Source of the DNA: CAWGCE01 sp964480915
Lineage (GTDB): Bacteria; Planctomycetota; Planctomycetia; Pirellulales; Pirellulaceae
Direction of reading: 5' to 3'
Assembly: GCA_964480915.1 (NCBI GenBank)
Contig: CAYZRS010000012.1
Coordinates: forward strand, 1-64,000
DNA length: 64,000 bases
Of the stretch, positions 8,497 through 18,285 are shown piece by piece. The notes beneath the pieces are model-generated. The model saw only the letters and a list, made by a program, of their open reading frames with translations. It was not told the DNA's origin and ran no database searches. Both the position numbers and the translations under genes were made by a program. Every line of letters starts with the position of its first letter. Position 1 is the stretch's first letter.

Positions 8497-11400
8497 ATGG
8501 CTCGCAGACGACGTCGAACTTCCCTTGGTGAATCGCACGAAGATCCTCGTGGTGAATCGCTCCACCATCGCGGTGGCCAACGGCGCAGATTTCCTTGGCT
8601 CTTCATGTTGCTGATGTTCCTCGCGGTGGCAATATTTTTTGCGCCCCAAATCGTGACGCAGACGACTCTTAAGGATCGCCTATTGCAATGGGCGTTACCG
8701 GCAGGCGCGGCTCACGTCGAAATCGGCACGGCCCGCGCCGGCTGGCTCGCTCCCGTCTCGCTGCAAGACGTCCAAGTGCGCGATGTCCAAGGGCAGCCGA
8801 TGATCTTCATCGAGGAGGTTTCGACCGAGAAACCGCTCTTCGAGTTCGTGAAGAATTATCGCGAGTTGGGCACGATTCACATTCGCAATCCACACTTACA
8901 GCTGATCGTTACGAAAGATGGCAGCAACCTTCAAGAAGCGCTTGCCACGTTAACGACGTCCGAAAAGGAATCAAGTCGCCAAGCGACCAGCACGTCGTCG
9001 CCGGTTAGCCTGGGGTTGGAAATCACCAACGGCAAGATCGATGTGGCCGATCAAGTGAGCGGCATTCAAAGTGTCGCCGACAACGTCAATCTAACGCTTC
9101 ACGTGCCGGCCGCGAATGAATCGGAACTTGTGCTGAAGCTGGCTGCCAACACGATTCAGGGACAACAGACGGGCCAATTGCAGGCGGACATCCAGTGGAA
9201 ACCACCGCACGAATTTACGGCCAAAGACCTGGGCGCGGGGCAGATCGTGTTCCAATCGAACCAGTTTCCGTTGCCGATTCTGGCACCGTTGCTTTCGCGA
9301 ACCGTGCCCGACTTACGCCTGGATGGACAGCTGAACGCCGACCTGACGTGCAACTGGGCCAATCAAGTCGACGGACCGGCACTACGAGCGGCCGGCGAAC
9401 TGGGTATTGAGCGCGGACTATTCGCCATGACGTCGGTTCTGGGGAATGACGAGATTCGATCAGAGCACATCACGGCTCAGTTAGATGCCTCGATCGATCA
9501 CAGTCAGGTGAGAATTCAGAACCTACGCACCCAATCCGAATTTGGTGAATTGGCTGTCACGGGGTCGGCTCCTTTGGCCGAGCTAGTCGCCGAGGATGTT
9601 TTGGCACAGGCGATGAGCGCCACATCTGGACACCAATTGCAAGCGACCGGACGAGTCGATTTGGCACGGCTCGCGCAGTCGCTGCCAGAAACGTTAAGAC
9701 TTCGCGCCGGGACAAACATCACCGAGGGAACGTTAGAGCTAACGGCCAGTAGCAAAAACGCAGGTCAAGGTCGCCAGGTCGTCGCCGACGTGACAACCAC
9801 GACCCTTGCCGGTATGAGCAACGGTCAGTCCGTTCGCTGGGACCAACCAGTGCAACTTCATTTCATCGGTCGGCCGGTGGGTCAGCAGTGGGTCGTCGAT
9901 CGGCTGGAAGCGCAGGCCGAGTTTCTGCACGTGGTCGCCAACGGGAGTGCCAGTCAGGGGCAATTCCAAGCGAATGGTGATTTGGGTGCGATGCTCAGCG
10001 AAGTGCAGAAATTTGCCGACATCGGCACCGTGCAATTGGCGGGTGGTTTCGAGTCGAGCGGTGACTGGCAAACAGACATCAGTGGTCACGTCGCCGGAAA
10101 AACGACGGCCAACATTCGTCAGTTCGCAATGGCATACGAAGGCATGCCGCCTTGGCAGGAATCGGCGCTGACGCTGTCCGGTTCATTCGCAGGGACGGTG
10201 CAAGATCAGACGGTTCGAGAGATTCAAAAAGCATCGGCGTCGCTCGCCAGCGGCAGCGATCACCTACAGATCGTGCTGACTCAGCCGGTGCCCCAGCCCT
10301 CGGCAGAGACCGATTGGCCTGTTCAAGCCGCGTTGCAAGGTCGCGTGGAATCGTGGCTCGCCCGTTTGCGGCCCTGGGTTGCGACGGGAGACTGGAACGT
10401 GTCGGGGGCCATCGACGCAACAGCTACCGGCGTCGGATCAATTCGCGCGGTGGCATTGCAGCCGATCGACATCAAACTGGCGGACGTTCGCGCCGCGGCA
10501 GGAGCACAGGTTCTGGTGGATCCCGAAGTGAAGCTGGTGGGCGCCCTGCAGTGGGATCAAAAAACGCAGCGCGTGACGATCCCGACCGCAACGATCGCCA
10601 GCAGCACATTGGCAATGCGGGCTCAAGACGTCGACATTTCGTTAGCGCCGGAATCCTTCAGCGCGACGGGAACGACTTCGTTCCGCGCCGACCTGCAGCG
10701 ACTCTGGACTTGGACTTCGGATCCGACTCAACCGAGCACGATGGTACCCCAGGGGCTGGCCATCGGTAGCGTCCGACTCAGCACGGCCGCCAACCAGATT
10801 CAATTCGTGGGCGAAACGAAGGTTACCGACTTGATCGTCAATACATTGACGGCACCGACGGCCACCACGCCGGCTGCTTGGAACCGTTCCTGGCACGAAT
10901 CCGAAGTGACGCTCAACGCCAGTGGCACGTTTGACCAGCCGGCTGACCTCTTGCGACTGGACAATTTGAAGCTCGCTTCCGATTCCCTCCAAGTCGCAGC
11001 GCAGGGCAACATCGACAAGATCACGTCGGCTCCCTACGCCCATGTCCAAGGGCAATTGCAATACGATTGGCAACGCGTGCTCGACAAGATTCGCCACCAG
11101 ATCGGACCGCAATTGCAAATCGTTGGACAGCAGAACCAACCATTCCAATTACGGGGGCCGCTGACATCGACCGCGATCGTGGCCAACTCGAACCCCACGT
11201 TCCCGGGCCAAGCACCGCAAGCCAGGCAACCGGTCGTCCCGCCCGGTTTGACGGCTCAGGTCGCCTTAGGCTGGGACCAAGCGAATCTGTACGGGGTCGT
11301 CTTGGGCGCCCAGCAAATCAATGCACGTTTAGAGCAAGGCGTCGTCTTCGCCGAACCATTCTCTTTGGCGTTGACCAACAATACCCAAGCCGGTGCGCCT

Positions 11401-12135
11401 CAGGCGGCCAAACTGACCATGGCGCCGCGCGTTGAACTCAACGCACAACCGATGATGCTGGTACTCGACCAAACGACGTCGGCGGAGAACATTGAGTTGA
11501 CGCCCGAGTTGTGTGCTCATTGGCTGAAGTATGTGACACCCTTGATGGCCGGCACGGCGACCGCGAGCGGTAGCCTCTCGGCGCGTTTGGCGGGTGCCCG
11601 AGTCCCGTTGACCAATCCGATGGCGGCCGATTTGGCCGGACAGGTCACGATTCACCAGGCTCGAGTAAGCCCCGGGCCAATGGCTCAACAGTTACTCAAT
11701 GTCAGTCAGCAAGTCGGCGGATTGATCCAAAAGAATTCGAACTCGCTGTCGTTCCTACAGGCAGAAAACACCTGGCTCGAGATCGAGCAACAACAAATCG
11801 AATTCCAAATGAGTGGAGGTCGGGTTTACCATCGAAATTTGGAATTTCGGCTCGGGGATGCGCAAGTGCAATCCCACGGTTGGGTGGGACTCGATCAGTC
11901 AATTGCGCTCGAAGCCAACATTCCGATTCTGGATAAGTGGATTGGAGACGAAAAACTGTTAGCTGGATTACGCGGAAAATCGGTCCAAATCCCAATCCGG
12001 GGAAGCTTCTCGCAACCCGAATTGGACCAACGAGCGCTGGCCGACATCTCGAAACAGCTGATTGGAAGCACTGCCGAACAGTTCATCCAAGGAGAACTTC
12101 AAAAGGGACTGCAGAAACTGCTTGGTCCGAAATAA
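8497..12135 (+). CDS. large AsmA-like envelope protein
   Basis: This is a 1212-residue protein with a basic N-terminus (MARRRRR), one membrane segment at about residues 30-50 and a long repetitive beta-rich, Gln/Thr-rich body. That plan and the C-terminal part (QIEFQMSGGRVYHRNLEFRL, then GSFSQPELD) match AsmA/TamB-like proteins, which are anchored in the inner membrane and reach into the periplasm, where the family is linked to lipid transport and outer-membrane assembly. I chose the ATG at 8497 because AAGGA lies 9 bases before it; the frame stays open 228 bases upstream but that part does not look coding. Exact substrate and subfamily cannot be told. Confidence 0.75.
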   Translation: MARRRRRTSLGESHEDPRGESLHHRGGQRRRFPWLFMLLMFLAVAIFFAPQIVTQTTLKDRLLQWALPAGAAHVEIGTARAGWLAPVSLQDVQVRDVQGQPMIFIEEVSTEKPLFEFVKNYRELGTIHIRNPHLQLIVTKDGSNLQEALATLTTSEKESSRQATSTSSPVSLGLEITNGKIDVADQVSGIQSVADNVNLTLHVPAANESELVLKLAANTIQGQQTGQLQADIQWKPPHEFTAKDLGAGQIVFQSNQFPLPILAPLLSRTVPDLRLDGQLNADLTCNWANQVDGPALRAAGELGIERGLFAMTSVLGNDEIRSEHITAQLDASIDHSQVRIQNLRTQSEFGELAVTGSAPLAELVAEDVLAQAMSATSGHQLQATGRVDLARLAQSLPETLRLRAGTNITEGTLELTASSKNAGQGRQVVADVTTTTLAGMSNGQSVRWDQPVQLHFIGRPVGQQWVVDRLEAQAEFLHVVANGSASQGQFQANGDLGAMLSEVQKFADIGTVQLAGGFESSGDWQTDISGHVAGKTTANIRQFAMAYEGMPPWQESALTLSGSFAGTVQDQTVREIQKASASLASGSDHLQIVLTQPVPQPSAETDWPVQAALQGRVESWLARLRPWVATGDWNVSGAIDATATGVGSIRAVALQPIDIKLADVRAAAGAQVLVDPEVKLVGALQWDQKTQRVTIPTATIASSTLAMRAQDVDISLAPESFSATGTTSFRADLQRLWTWTSDPTQPSTMVPQGLAIGSVRLSTAANQIQFVGETKVTDLIVNTLTAPTATTPAAWNRSWHESEVTLNASGTFDQPADLLRLDNLKLASDSLQVAAQGNIDKITSAPYAHVQGQLQYDWQRVLDKIRHQIGPQLQIVGQQNQPFQLRGPLTSTAIVANSNPTFPGQAPQARQPVVPPGLTAQVALGWDQANLYGVVLGAQQINARLEQGVVFAEPFSLALTNNTQAGAPQAAKLTMAPRVELNAQPMMLVLDQTTSAENIELTPELCAHWLKYVTPLMAGTATASGSLSARLAGARVPLTNPMAADLAGQVTIHQARVSPGPMAQQLLNVSQQVGGLIQKNSNSLSFLQAENTWLEIEQQQIEFQMSGGRVYHRNLEFRLGDAQVQSHGWVGLDQSIALEANIPILDKWIGDEKLLAGLRGKSVQIPIRGSFSQPELDQRALADISKQLIGSTAEQFIQGELQKGLQKLLGPK

Positions 12136-12228
12136 CCACATCGCAGATTCATAACGCAGTTTTGTTATGCGGCGTTGCAGACTAAACTGACGCCGTCTGC
12201 TATTCCTTTTCGTGAGCTGTTGGCGCGC

Positions 12229-12969
12229 ATGAGAATCGTTGCTTTAGGTACCGGGGGCTTTCACCCATCCGAGATGCGGCACTCGGCCTGCTTTTTCTTA
12301 CCTACCGAAGGCATCGTCCTCGACGGCGGCACTTCCACGTTTCGAATTAAAAGTCGGCTGGAAACCGAATATTTGGACATTCTCGTTTCGCATGCTCACT
12401 TAGATCACATCGTCGGACTGACTTATCTAATCGAGTTACGTGATGCCTGCTCCACGATGCGGGGCTTCATGTCTTCGAAAACGGCGGCTGCCGTCCGCGA
12501 TCATTTGTTTTGCGAGCCTATCTTTCCCGTCAAGCCACCGTTTTCTATCGTGGAAGTTGATGGTTCCAACAGCCACACGCTGCAAAGCGGCTGCACGATG
12601 CGTTGCTTTCCATTGATCCATCCTGGCGGGAGCTTCGGCTACCGGCTCGACTGGACTGACAAATCGCTAGCCTACGTCACCGATACGACGGCGGCGCTTG
12701 ATGCGAGCTACCTCGAGCATATCCAAGACGTCGATTTGTTAATCCACGAATGCTATTTCCCAGACGGGCAAGAAGAACTGGCCAAGAAGACAGGCCACAG
12801 CTGTGCGACACCAGTGGCTCAAGTGGCCCAAGCGGTCAATGCCAAGCAATTGCTGATTGTTCATGTCGACCCAACATCGGCGACTGCCGACCCGATCAAT
12901 ATGGATGTCATCTGCAACATCTTTCCGGGAGCCCAGCTGGGCACCGATCTCATGGAACTAGACTTCTGA
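12229..12969 (+). CDS. metallo-beta-lactamase-fold hydrolase (RNase Z-like)
   Basis: This is a 246-residue MBL-fold enzyme. The dinuclear metal motif HAHLDH is at H55, H57, D59 and H60. Further ligands are likely the His in IHPGG, the Asp in YVTDTT and the His in LIVHVDP. The fold and length suit the RNase Z/ElaC or cyclic-phosphodiesterase branch, though no tRNA-binding exosite arm is visible, so tRNA 3' processing is not assured. The start at 12229 (MRIVALGTGG) begins exactly at the first beta strand; an in-frame ATG at 12175 would add 18 residues unlike the family. The last 12 bases overlap the convergent monooxygenase gene. Confidence 0.85.
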   Translation: MRIVALGTGGFHPSEMRHSACFFLPTEGIVLDGGTSTFRIKSRLETEYLDILVSHAHLDHIVGLTYLIELRDACSTMRGFMSSKTAAAVRDHLFCEPIFPVKPPFSIVEVDGSNSHTLQSGCTMRCFPLIHPGGSFGYRLDWTDKSLAYVTDTTAALDASYLEHIQDVDLLIHECYFPDGQEELAKKTGHSCATPVAQVAQAVNAKQLLIVHVDPTSATADPINMDVICNIFPGAQLGTDLMELDF

Positions 12970-14355
12970 TTTCAGTAGCTCGGCAGACGGGGACATTTCA
13001 CGTTCCGCCAGCGCAGACGAACCCTGCTCGACGGGCCGGATGCCTAGTTGCTCGGCAAGTCTCAATAAGCGTCGTAGCGTTCTGCGATAGGCAAAGTACT
13101 CAACCTCAATCGCGTGTCTGGGCGAAGCGTGATATTTGAGCCCTCCCGTCAGCCCACGCGTTCCGGTCTGCACGATCGCCGAACGCAGTTTTTGTTGCGT
13201 CTCCGCTGACGCCTGCGAATTGCCTGCGACCCCATGCTGAGCAAGCAAAACCTTGGCAATCAGCTGGCCCTGCAATTCGGCCAGTGACCAAATCGCCCCG
13301 TTGGGTTGAATCAAGCCAGAGAAAAACAGTCCATTGAAATCTGGATGAAATAGCCGCAGTGGCAATTCGTTCGCAGTTCGCACATCGAACTCGGTCGGCG
13401 CCAAGAAGGGCCATTCCATCTGATAACCGGTGGCACAAAGCAGCACGTCAAATTCGGCCTCCCAGCCGTCTTCAAAGATGACCTTGGGGCCGACGATCGA
13501 TCGCAGCCCGTGACGAACGTGGACGCGACCGTGTCCGATCGCTTCGAGTAGCTGAGAATTGACGATCGGATGCGATTCGAACAGGCGGTCGAGCGGTCGC
13601 GGTAACCCGTACCGTTCTAGCGGGCCAACGGCGACACGAAGAAACGCGGTCGTGATCGCGCGCCACAGGAACCAAGGCAAGCGGAATTTGGCCATCGTTT
13701 CCCCGCAGCGGTCAATCGGTGCGCCACAGAGGAATTTTGGTAGGAAATGATAACCGCGGCGAAGACTGATCGAACAATGGGCAGCATGCCGACCAAGTTC
13801 AGCAGCGATGTCACAGCCCGAATTGCCCGCCCCCACCACCAGGACCCGCTTCCCGACAAACGGGTCGGGCACGCGATAATCGCGCGAATGAATCACTTGG
13901 CCGGTAAAGCGGCTCGCCAAGTCGGGCAGATTGGGACTCGTGTGATGGCCGGCAGCAATCACAACGGCGTCGTAGTCACGCGGAGCCGTTTCGCCAGCGA
14001 CTTTAACTTGCCAACGGTCGCCGGCACGGCTTATCTTCTCGACCGAAGTTTGCAGCTGGATGAAACGACCGAGTCCAAAGTGATCTGTGAAGTCTTGTAG
14101 GTAACTCAGTACCTGCGAATGGCTTGGGTAGTGAGGAAAACTGCCCGGCATTCGACGGCTGGGAAATTCGGTCATCCGCTTGGATGAAATCATGGTCGCC
14201 GAAGCGTACATGTTCGAATGTGGGCTGCCGTAATACCAATTGCCACCGATACCATCTTGCCGCTCCAGGCAATCGACTTCCAAGCCGTGTTCCACGAGCG
14301 CATGAAGTGTCGTCAGCCCGCAGGGGCCGGCCCCTATGACGCAGATTCGTGGCAT
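12958..14355 (-). CDS. flavin-containing monooxygenase
   Basis: This is a 465-residue class B flavoprotein monooxygenase. It has the FAD Rossmann motif GAGPCG (residues 8-13), the NADPH motif GAGNSG (175-180) and, just before the latter, a perfect FMO-identifying pattern FxGxxxHxxxY at residues 150-160 (FTGQVIHSRDY). ATGYQ near the C-terminal third is also typical. Such enzymes insert oxygen at N or S atoms, or act as Baeyer-Villiger oxidases; the substrate cannot be deduced. The gene is convergent with the MBL-fold gene and shares 12 bases with it, so transcription of the two may interfere. Confidence 0.9.
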   Translation of the reverse strand: MPRICVIGAGPCGLTTLHALVEHGLEVDCLERQDGIGGNWYYGSPHSNMYASATMISSKRMTEFPSRRMPGSFPHYPSHSQVLSYLQDFTDHFGLGRFIQLQTSVEKISRAGDRWQVKVAGETAPRDYDAVVIAAGHHTSPNLPDLASRFTGQVIHSRDYRVPDPFVGKRVLVVGAGNSGCDIAAELGRHAAHCSISLRRGYHFLPKFLCGAPIDRCGETMAKFRLPWFLWRAITTAFLRVAVGPLERYGLPRPLDRLFESHPIVNSQLLEAIGHGRVHVRHGLRSIVGPKVIFEDGWEAEFDVLLCATGYQMEWPFLAPTEFDVRTANELPLRLFHPDFNGLFFSGLIQPNGAIWSLAELQGQLIAKVLLAQHGVAGNSQASAETQQKLRSAIVQTGTRGLTGGLKYHASPRHAIEVEYFAYRRTLRRLLRLAEQLGIRPVEQGSSALAEREMSPSAELLKSEV

Positions 14356-14732
14356 ACGTTACTCAAATTGCTAGTCCGTTCCCAGTTTGTCGACTGCCGA
14401 TTATAGAAGCTCAAGGCGGATCGAACGGCCGTTTGCCCCATGATGGAGTCCCGTTCACATGCCCCCATTTGGGGTACGTAATTCGACACTCGTATGAAAT
14501 ACAGAACTGAAATTTATTGCTTGAAATACGCGAAACCAGTGGTCTTCCGAGCCACTAAACCTGGCGACAGACCTATGCGTAAACGTTTACTATAAAACAC
14601 TTTACCGATCTGAAAACTGGGATTCGACAGCCAGGTTCTTTAATTTTTTAGTCTCTTTGATTAGAATCCGACTATACACTTCGCGCAAGGAAAACTCAGA
14701 GTTTTCTCGGCAACTTCATTGGGATTCAGATC
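14356..14732. other. AT-rich intergenic region between divergent genes
   Basis: This is 377 bases between the FMO start and the alpha-CTD-like gene. It is clearly more AT-rich than its surroundings, especially 14500-14700, as expected of a regulatory region. It must hold promoters for both genes. I found TATACA- and TATAAA-like boxes but no partner -35 at proper spacing. No RNA gene or strong hairpin was seen. Confidence 0.45.
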
Positions 14733-15806
14733 ATGGGCCAAACGAATTCGGCAGAAGAACACAAACTAGTAAGCAGCTTTGAGGCCGTCCGCCGGACTTT
14801 GATGCAAGCAGAATACGCGGATCGGTTAGACAAGCCGCTCGCTTTTTGGGCTCTTCCCAACGACCGTCGACTTCCATTGGCGTTTTTGGGGCGGTCCGTC
14901 GGCGAATTGCTGCAGACTCCCTTTCCTGAGCTGACTTCGACCCGAGGCATTGGCCACAAGAAGATTAGTTCGTTGGTGCGGCTGCTTCATCGGGCGACCA
15001 GCGACACGCCACCAGCGGTCCCTTACGGACTGCAAGAACTGGCTGACGAAATCCAAAACAAGCCGGCTGACACCACGGCCGTTCACGAATCGGCCTCGGC
15101 CTTCGCCCCGCAGCTCGTTTCCGAAGCATTATGGGTTCAGTGGTGCGATACCGTGCAGCGTTTCCATTTGGGTCGAGAGACGCTCGGTCGCCTAGCACCG
15201 TCCCTGCAATCCTTGCCGACAGTGATTTGGCACAAGCCACTAGGCGATTACTTGGGCCATTCTCTGGCCGACATCCGTCAGCTGAAAACGCATGGTGAGA
15301 AACGTGTCCGCGTCGTTCTCGAAGTGTTCCACTCGGTGCATCACTTGCTTAGCAACGCGCGATCCGATTCTCGGCTGTCGTTACAACTCGTACCTCGCTT
15401 TGTTCCGGGCGCAGAGGACTTCATTGCTCAGTCGCTGCGAACCAATGCGTCCATTCAGCCGGAAGAACTAGCTCACAATCTGATTGAACCGATGCTGCAG
15501 CAAATCGAAATCGATTCGGGAGAGGCGGTTTCCGGGCTGGCACGACATCGCTTGGGCGTGGGAGCCGAATTGAAAAGTGTCCGCGAGCAGTCACGTGAAA
15601 TGGGTGTGACACGTGCCCGCGTCTATCAATTACTGGAAGACTGCGGCAAAGTCATGGAAGTTCGTTGGCCAGAAGGGGCGGGCCGATTCGAGAGTCTGAC
15701 GCCGGCCGTCTCACGCGAAGCAAAATCGCTTTACGATCTCGCACGACAACTTTTCTTCCCGGACAAGAACGGCAAGTCATCGGTCGAGCTGGACGGCGAA
15801 GAGTAA
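14733..15806 (+). CDS. RNA polymerase alpha-CTD-like / sigma-4-like DNA-binding protein
   Basis: This 357-residue cytoplasmic protein has an unusual domain order. Residues about 48-87 (LGRSVGELLQ, then GIGHKKISSLVRLL) resemble the helix-hairpin-helix C-terminal domain of the RNA polymerase alpha subunit. Residues about 165-205 (LGDYLGHSLADIRQLK, then GEKRVRVVLEVF) repeat that pattern. Residues about 280-305 (SVREQSREMGVTRARVYQLLE) match the helix-turn-helix of sigma-70 region 4. The core alpha domains and sigma region 2 are absent, so it is not a polymerase subunit. I infer a transcription regulator that binds promoter DNA. It is preceded by an AT-rich 377-base region and is convergent with a glycosyltransferase. 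Confidence 0.7.
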   Translation: MGQTNSAEEHKLVSSFEAVRRTLMQAEYADRLDKPLAFWALPNDRRLPLAFLGRSVGELLQTPFPELTSTRGIGHKKISSLVRLLHRATSDTPPAVPYGLQELADEIQNKPADTTAVHESASAFAPQLVSEALWVQWCDTVQRFHLGRETLGRLAPSLQSLPTVIWHKPLGDYLGHSLADIRQLKTHGEKRVRVVLEVFHSVHHLLSNARSDSRLSLQLVPRFVPGAEDFIAQSLRTNASIQPEELAHNLIEPMLQQIEIDSGEAVSGLARHRLGVGAELKSVREQSREMGVTRARVYQLLEDCGKVMEVRWPEGAGRFESLTPAVSREAKSLYDLARQLFFPDKNGKSSVELDGEE

Positions 15807-15808
15807 TC

Positions 15809-16771
15809 CTACGCCGCCCTGCGACCCGCTTCAGGAACCGACTTCGCTAAACTTGCGGTCAGGTCGCCCGCAGTCCACAGTGGGCGACTTTGAAACGCGG
15901 AACCGATCCGGTGTTTGGCTTTTTGTAGATCGAGCCAAGAGGCCGGATAGCCCAACCACGCACGGATGCCAACCTGCCTCGCATGCGACCATAACATGCG
16001 TTCGGCGGCCGCTTCTTCGTTGCCTCGCGCCCCGGCATGCGCCAGTTGCAATGGGGCCGATTCCCGTAGGATCACTCGGCTTGTCGGGTCACAGACGCTC
16101 GCCAAGCCTTGCCGACGAAGACGAAAGGCCAGTTCGACATCGGCCAAGTTGGCCGGCAACCGCTCGTCCCAACCGCCCAGCTCCAACAGATCCTGGCGGC
16201 GGAAAAATCCGCAAGAAGCCGATGGGCCGTCCACTCGCATTGGCAACCTCAGCCGCTTTCCCTGAGCGGCCAAACGCTTTCGACGATCGGGTGTCGAGAC
16301 ACAATAATCAAGCCCCGCAATCGCCACCGTGGCGTGTTCTGGCTGATCGTCAAACATGAGCGACGAGACCGAGCCCATGCGGCTCGTCCGTTGCAGGCGA
16401 TCGATCGCGGCTTGATCCCAATCGGCCAGGACTTCGACACCCGGCAGCACCAGGTTGGTGTAGGCGCCGTGGGAGGCGCTCAAACCGGCATTCGCTAGCG
16501 AACTCCACTTAGCCAGGCGGTCGTCAACACGCAGGAAGCGGACTTCGTCTCCCAACCCGTATTGGTCTACGTAGCTGGCGCCACAGACGACCACCACTTC
16601 GCAAGATTGCGGACGATGCGTCAGGAGAGAAACCAAAGTCTCTTCAAGAGAGCCTTGCTGACCGACAGCTGGAACGATAAGGGACAAACGGAACACAACG
16701 AAACCCTGTGCAAACGCAGGCCAAAAGGGAAACCCGTCGTACGCGGGCCACACTTGTAATTCGGCGTTCAC
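15809..16771 (-). CDS. family 2 glycosyltransferase
   Basis: This is a 320-residue GT-A fold protein. LSLIVPAVGQQGSLEETLVSLL near residue 30 is the usual first nucleotide-sugar-binding strand; GAYTNLVLPGVEVL takes the place of the DDD/DxD strand; and GGWDERLPANLADVELAFRLRRQG matches the GGFDE-x-EDxDL-RL acceptor region of GT2 enzymes. The classical DxD is poorly conserved, so activity is uncertain. The first 30 residues before the core are not family-like, and the true start may be further in. It lies downstream of pepT on the same strand after a 200-base gap. Confidence 0.75.
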   Translation of the reverse strand: MNAELQVWPAYDGFPFWPAFAQGFVVFRLSLIVPAVGQQGSLEETLVSLLTHRPQSCEVVVVCGASYVDQYGLGDEVRFLRVDDRLAKWSSLANAGLSASHGAYTNLVLPGVEVLADWDQAAIDRLQRTSRMGSVSSLMFDDQPEHATVAIAGLDYCVSTPDRRKRLAAQGKRLRLPMRVDGPSASCGFFRRQDLLELGGWDERLPANLADVELAFRLRRQGLASVCDPTSRVILRESAPLQLAHAGARGNEEAAAERMLWSHARQVGIRAWLGYPASWLDLQKAKHRIGSAFQSRPLWTAGDLTASLAKSVPEAGRRAA

Positions 16772-16972
16772 CTAGGTTAGCGCTCAGTTGAATTACCCAT
16801 ACTGGGCAGAGGAGCCCCAGCGAGGCAACAAACTTTATCCAGCCAGTAAACTCGACCAAGCATGCGAATCGTCAAACGGGCGTTCCTCCAGGCGCTGAAG
16901 CCGTTCCGGCCAATCCAGTCGCTCCAGCCGCGTCGATTTCGGCAGTGCTGGCAGATCGACCAAAAACTGCAT

Positions 16973-18208
16973 TCAGGCTTCATCCCAGACCTGCGCGAGC
17001 TCGACCAGGACCTCAACCGCTTGGACCATTTCGTCGACACAAACCCATTCCAATACGGAGTGCAGATTGTGCTGGCCCGAGGAGAGGTTCGGCGTCGGCA
17101 GGCCAATCTCGGTCAATCGCGATCCGTCGGTCCCGCCACGAATGATCTCTTGAGTCCATTTCCGCCCCAGTCGCTCGTGCGCTTTTTCGGCGAACAGGAC
17201 GGCTCGTGGCTCCTTCGACAAGCCGTCGCCCAAGTTGCGATACTGCCGTACGACATCGACGTCGACTTGAACGCCGGGGACCGCTTCGATCGTGCTGGCG
17301 GCCGCCGCGCGAAGAACTTGTTCGTGGTCACGCAGTTTTTCGGTATCAAAATCTCGCAGCAAGACTTTCAGCTCGACATCATCGACCTGACCGCTCAGAT
17401 CGTAAGGATGCAAAAACCCGTCGCGGTCGCCAGTTCGTTCGGGCGATAACTCGGGCGGCAACTGCATCAGAAAATGGCCCAGTGCGCGAATCGCATTGAC
17501 CATGCGATCCTTGGCAATCGCTGGGTGAATATTGACGCCACGAATCCGGACCGTCGCCATGTCGGCCGAAAACGTCTCGACATCGATCGTGTTGGCGGCC
17601 GGGCCATCCAACGTGTAACAAACATCGGCGCCCAATTTTTCCAAATCGACATGATTCACGCCCCGACCGATCTCTTCGTCGCAGGTGAACAGCATGCGAA
17701 TCGGCCCGTGCGAGACGCCAGGATTCTCCAGCAGCGTTTGAGCCAATTGCATGATGATCGCCACGCCCGCTTTATCATCACCTCCCAATAGCGTTGTCCC
17801 ATCGGTCGTGATGAGGGTCGCTCCGTGCAAGTCGTTCAGTTCGGGACTATCGGCGACCGTGATGACCTGATTCGGGTCGCCGGCTAGCACGATGTCGCCA
17901 CCCGCGTACGCCTCGATCACGTTCGCTTGGACATTTGCTCCGGAAGCGTCAGGCGATGTATCCATGTGGGAGTTAAAGCAGAGCACCGTTTTGGTTGTCG
18001 AAGTTGCTGGTACCGTCCCGTAAACCAACCCGAATTCATCCTGCATCGCGTCCTCAATGCCCATCGCTTTCATCTCGGCCACCAGCAGTTTGCCCAAATC
18101 TAACTGGCCGGGTGAACTTGGGTATTCCGTGGCAGCCGGGCTGGCGGTTGTGTCCACCGCAACATAGCGCAAGAAGCGGTCGATAAGCTGCTGTTTATTG
18201 ATCTGCAC
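16973..18208 (-). CDS. pepT: peptidase T (aminotripeptidase)
   Basis: This is a cytosolic M20B zinc tripeptidase of 411 residues, close to the E. coli length. The metal-site motifs are SHMDTSPD (H81, catalytic D83), LLGGDDKAG (D144) and CDEEIGRG (E178, E179), followed by YTLDG and a C-terminal RGGTDGSRLTEIGLPTPNL and GQHNLHS. The family form DGGE reads DGPA here, which does not affect a known ligand. The start MQINKQQLIDRFLRY aligns with the family N-terminus. Confidence 0.92.
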   Translation of the reverse strand: MQINKQQLIDRFLRYVAVDTTASPAATEYPSSPGQLDLGKLLVAEMKAMGIEDAMQDEFGLVYGTVPATSTTKTVLCFNSHMDTSPDASGANVQANVIEAYAGGDIVLAGDPNQVITVADSPELNDLHGATLITTDGTTLLGGDDKAGVAIIMQLAQTLLENPGVSHGPIRMLFTCDEEIGRGVNHVDLEKLGADVCYTLDGPAANTIDVETFSADMATVRIRGVNIHPAIAKDRMVNAIRALGHFLMQLPPELSPERTGDRDGFLHPYDLSGQVDDVELKVLLRDFDTEKLRDHEQVLRAAAASTIEAVPGVQVDVDVVRQYRNLGDGLSKEPRAVLFAEKAHERLGRKWTQEIIRGGTDGSRLTEIGLPTPNLSSGQHNLHSVLEWVCVDEMVQAVEVLVELAQVWDEA

Positions 18209-18285
18209 TGATTTCTCCCGTATCTCGTCGAGCGGGCCACCCTGTGATAAGTTACAAGCAAGCCAACCACGACGAGGAATTTAAA

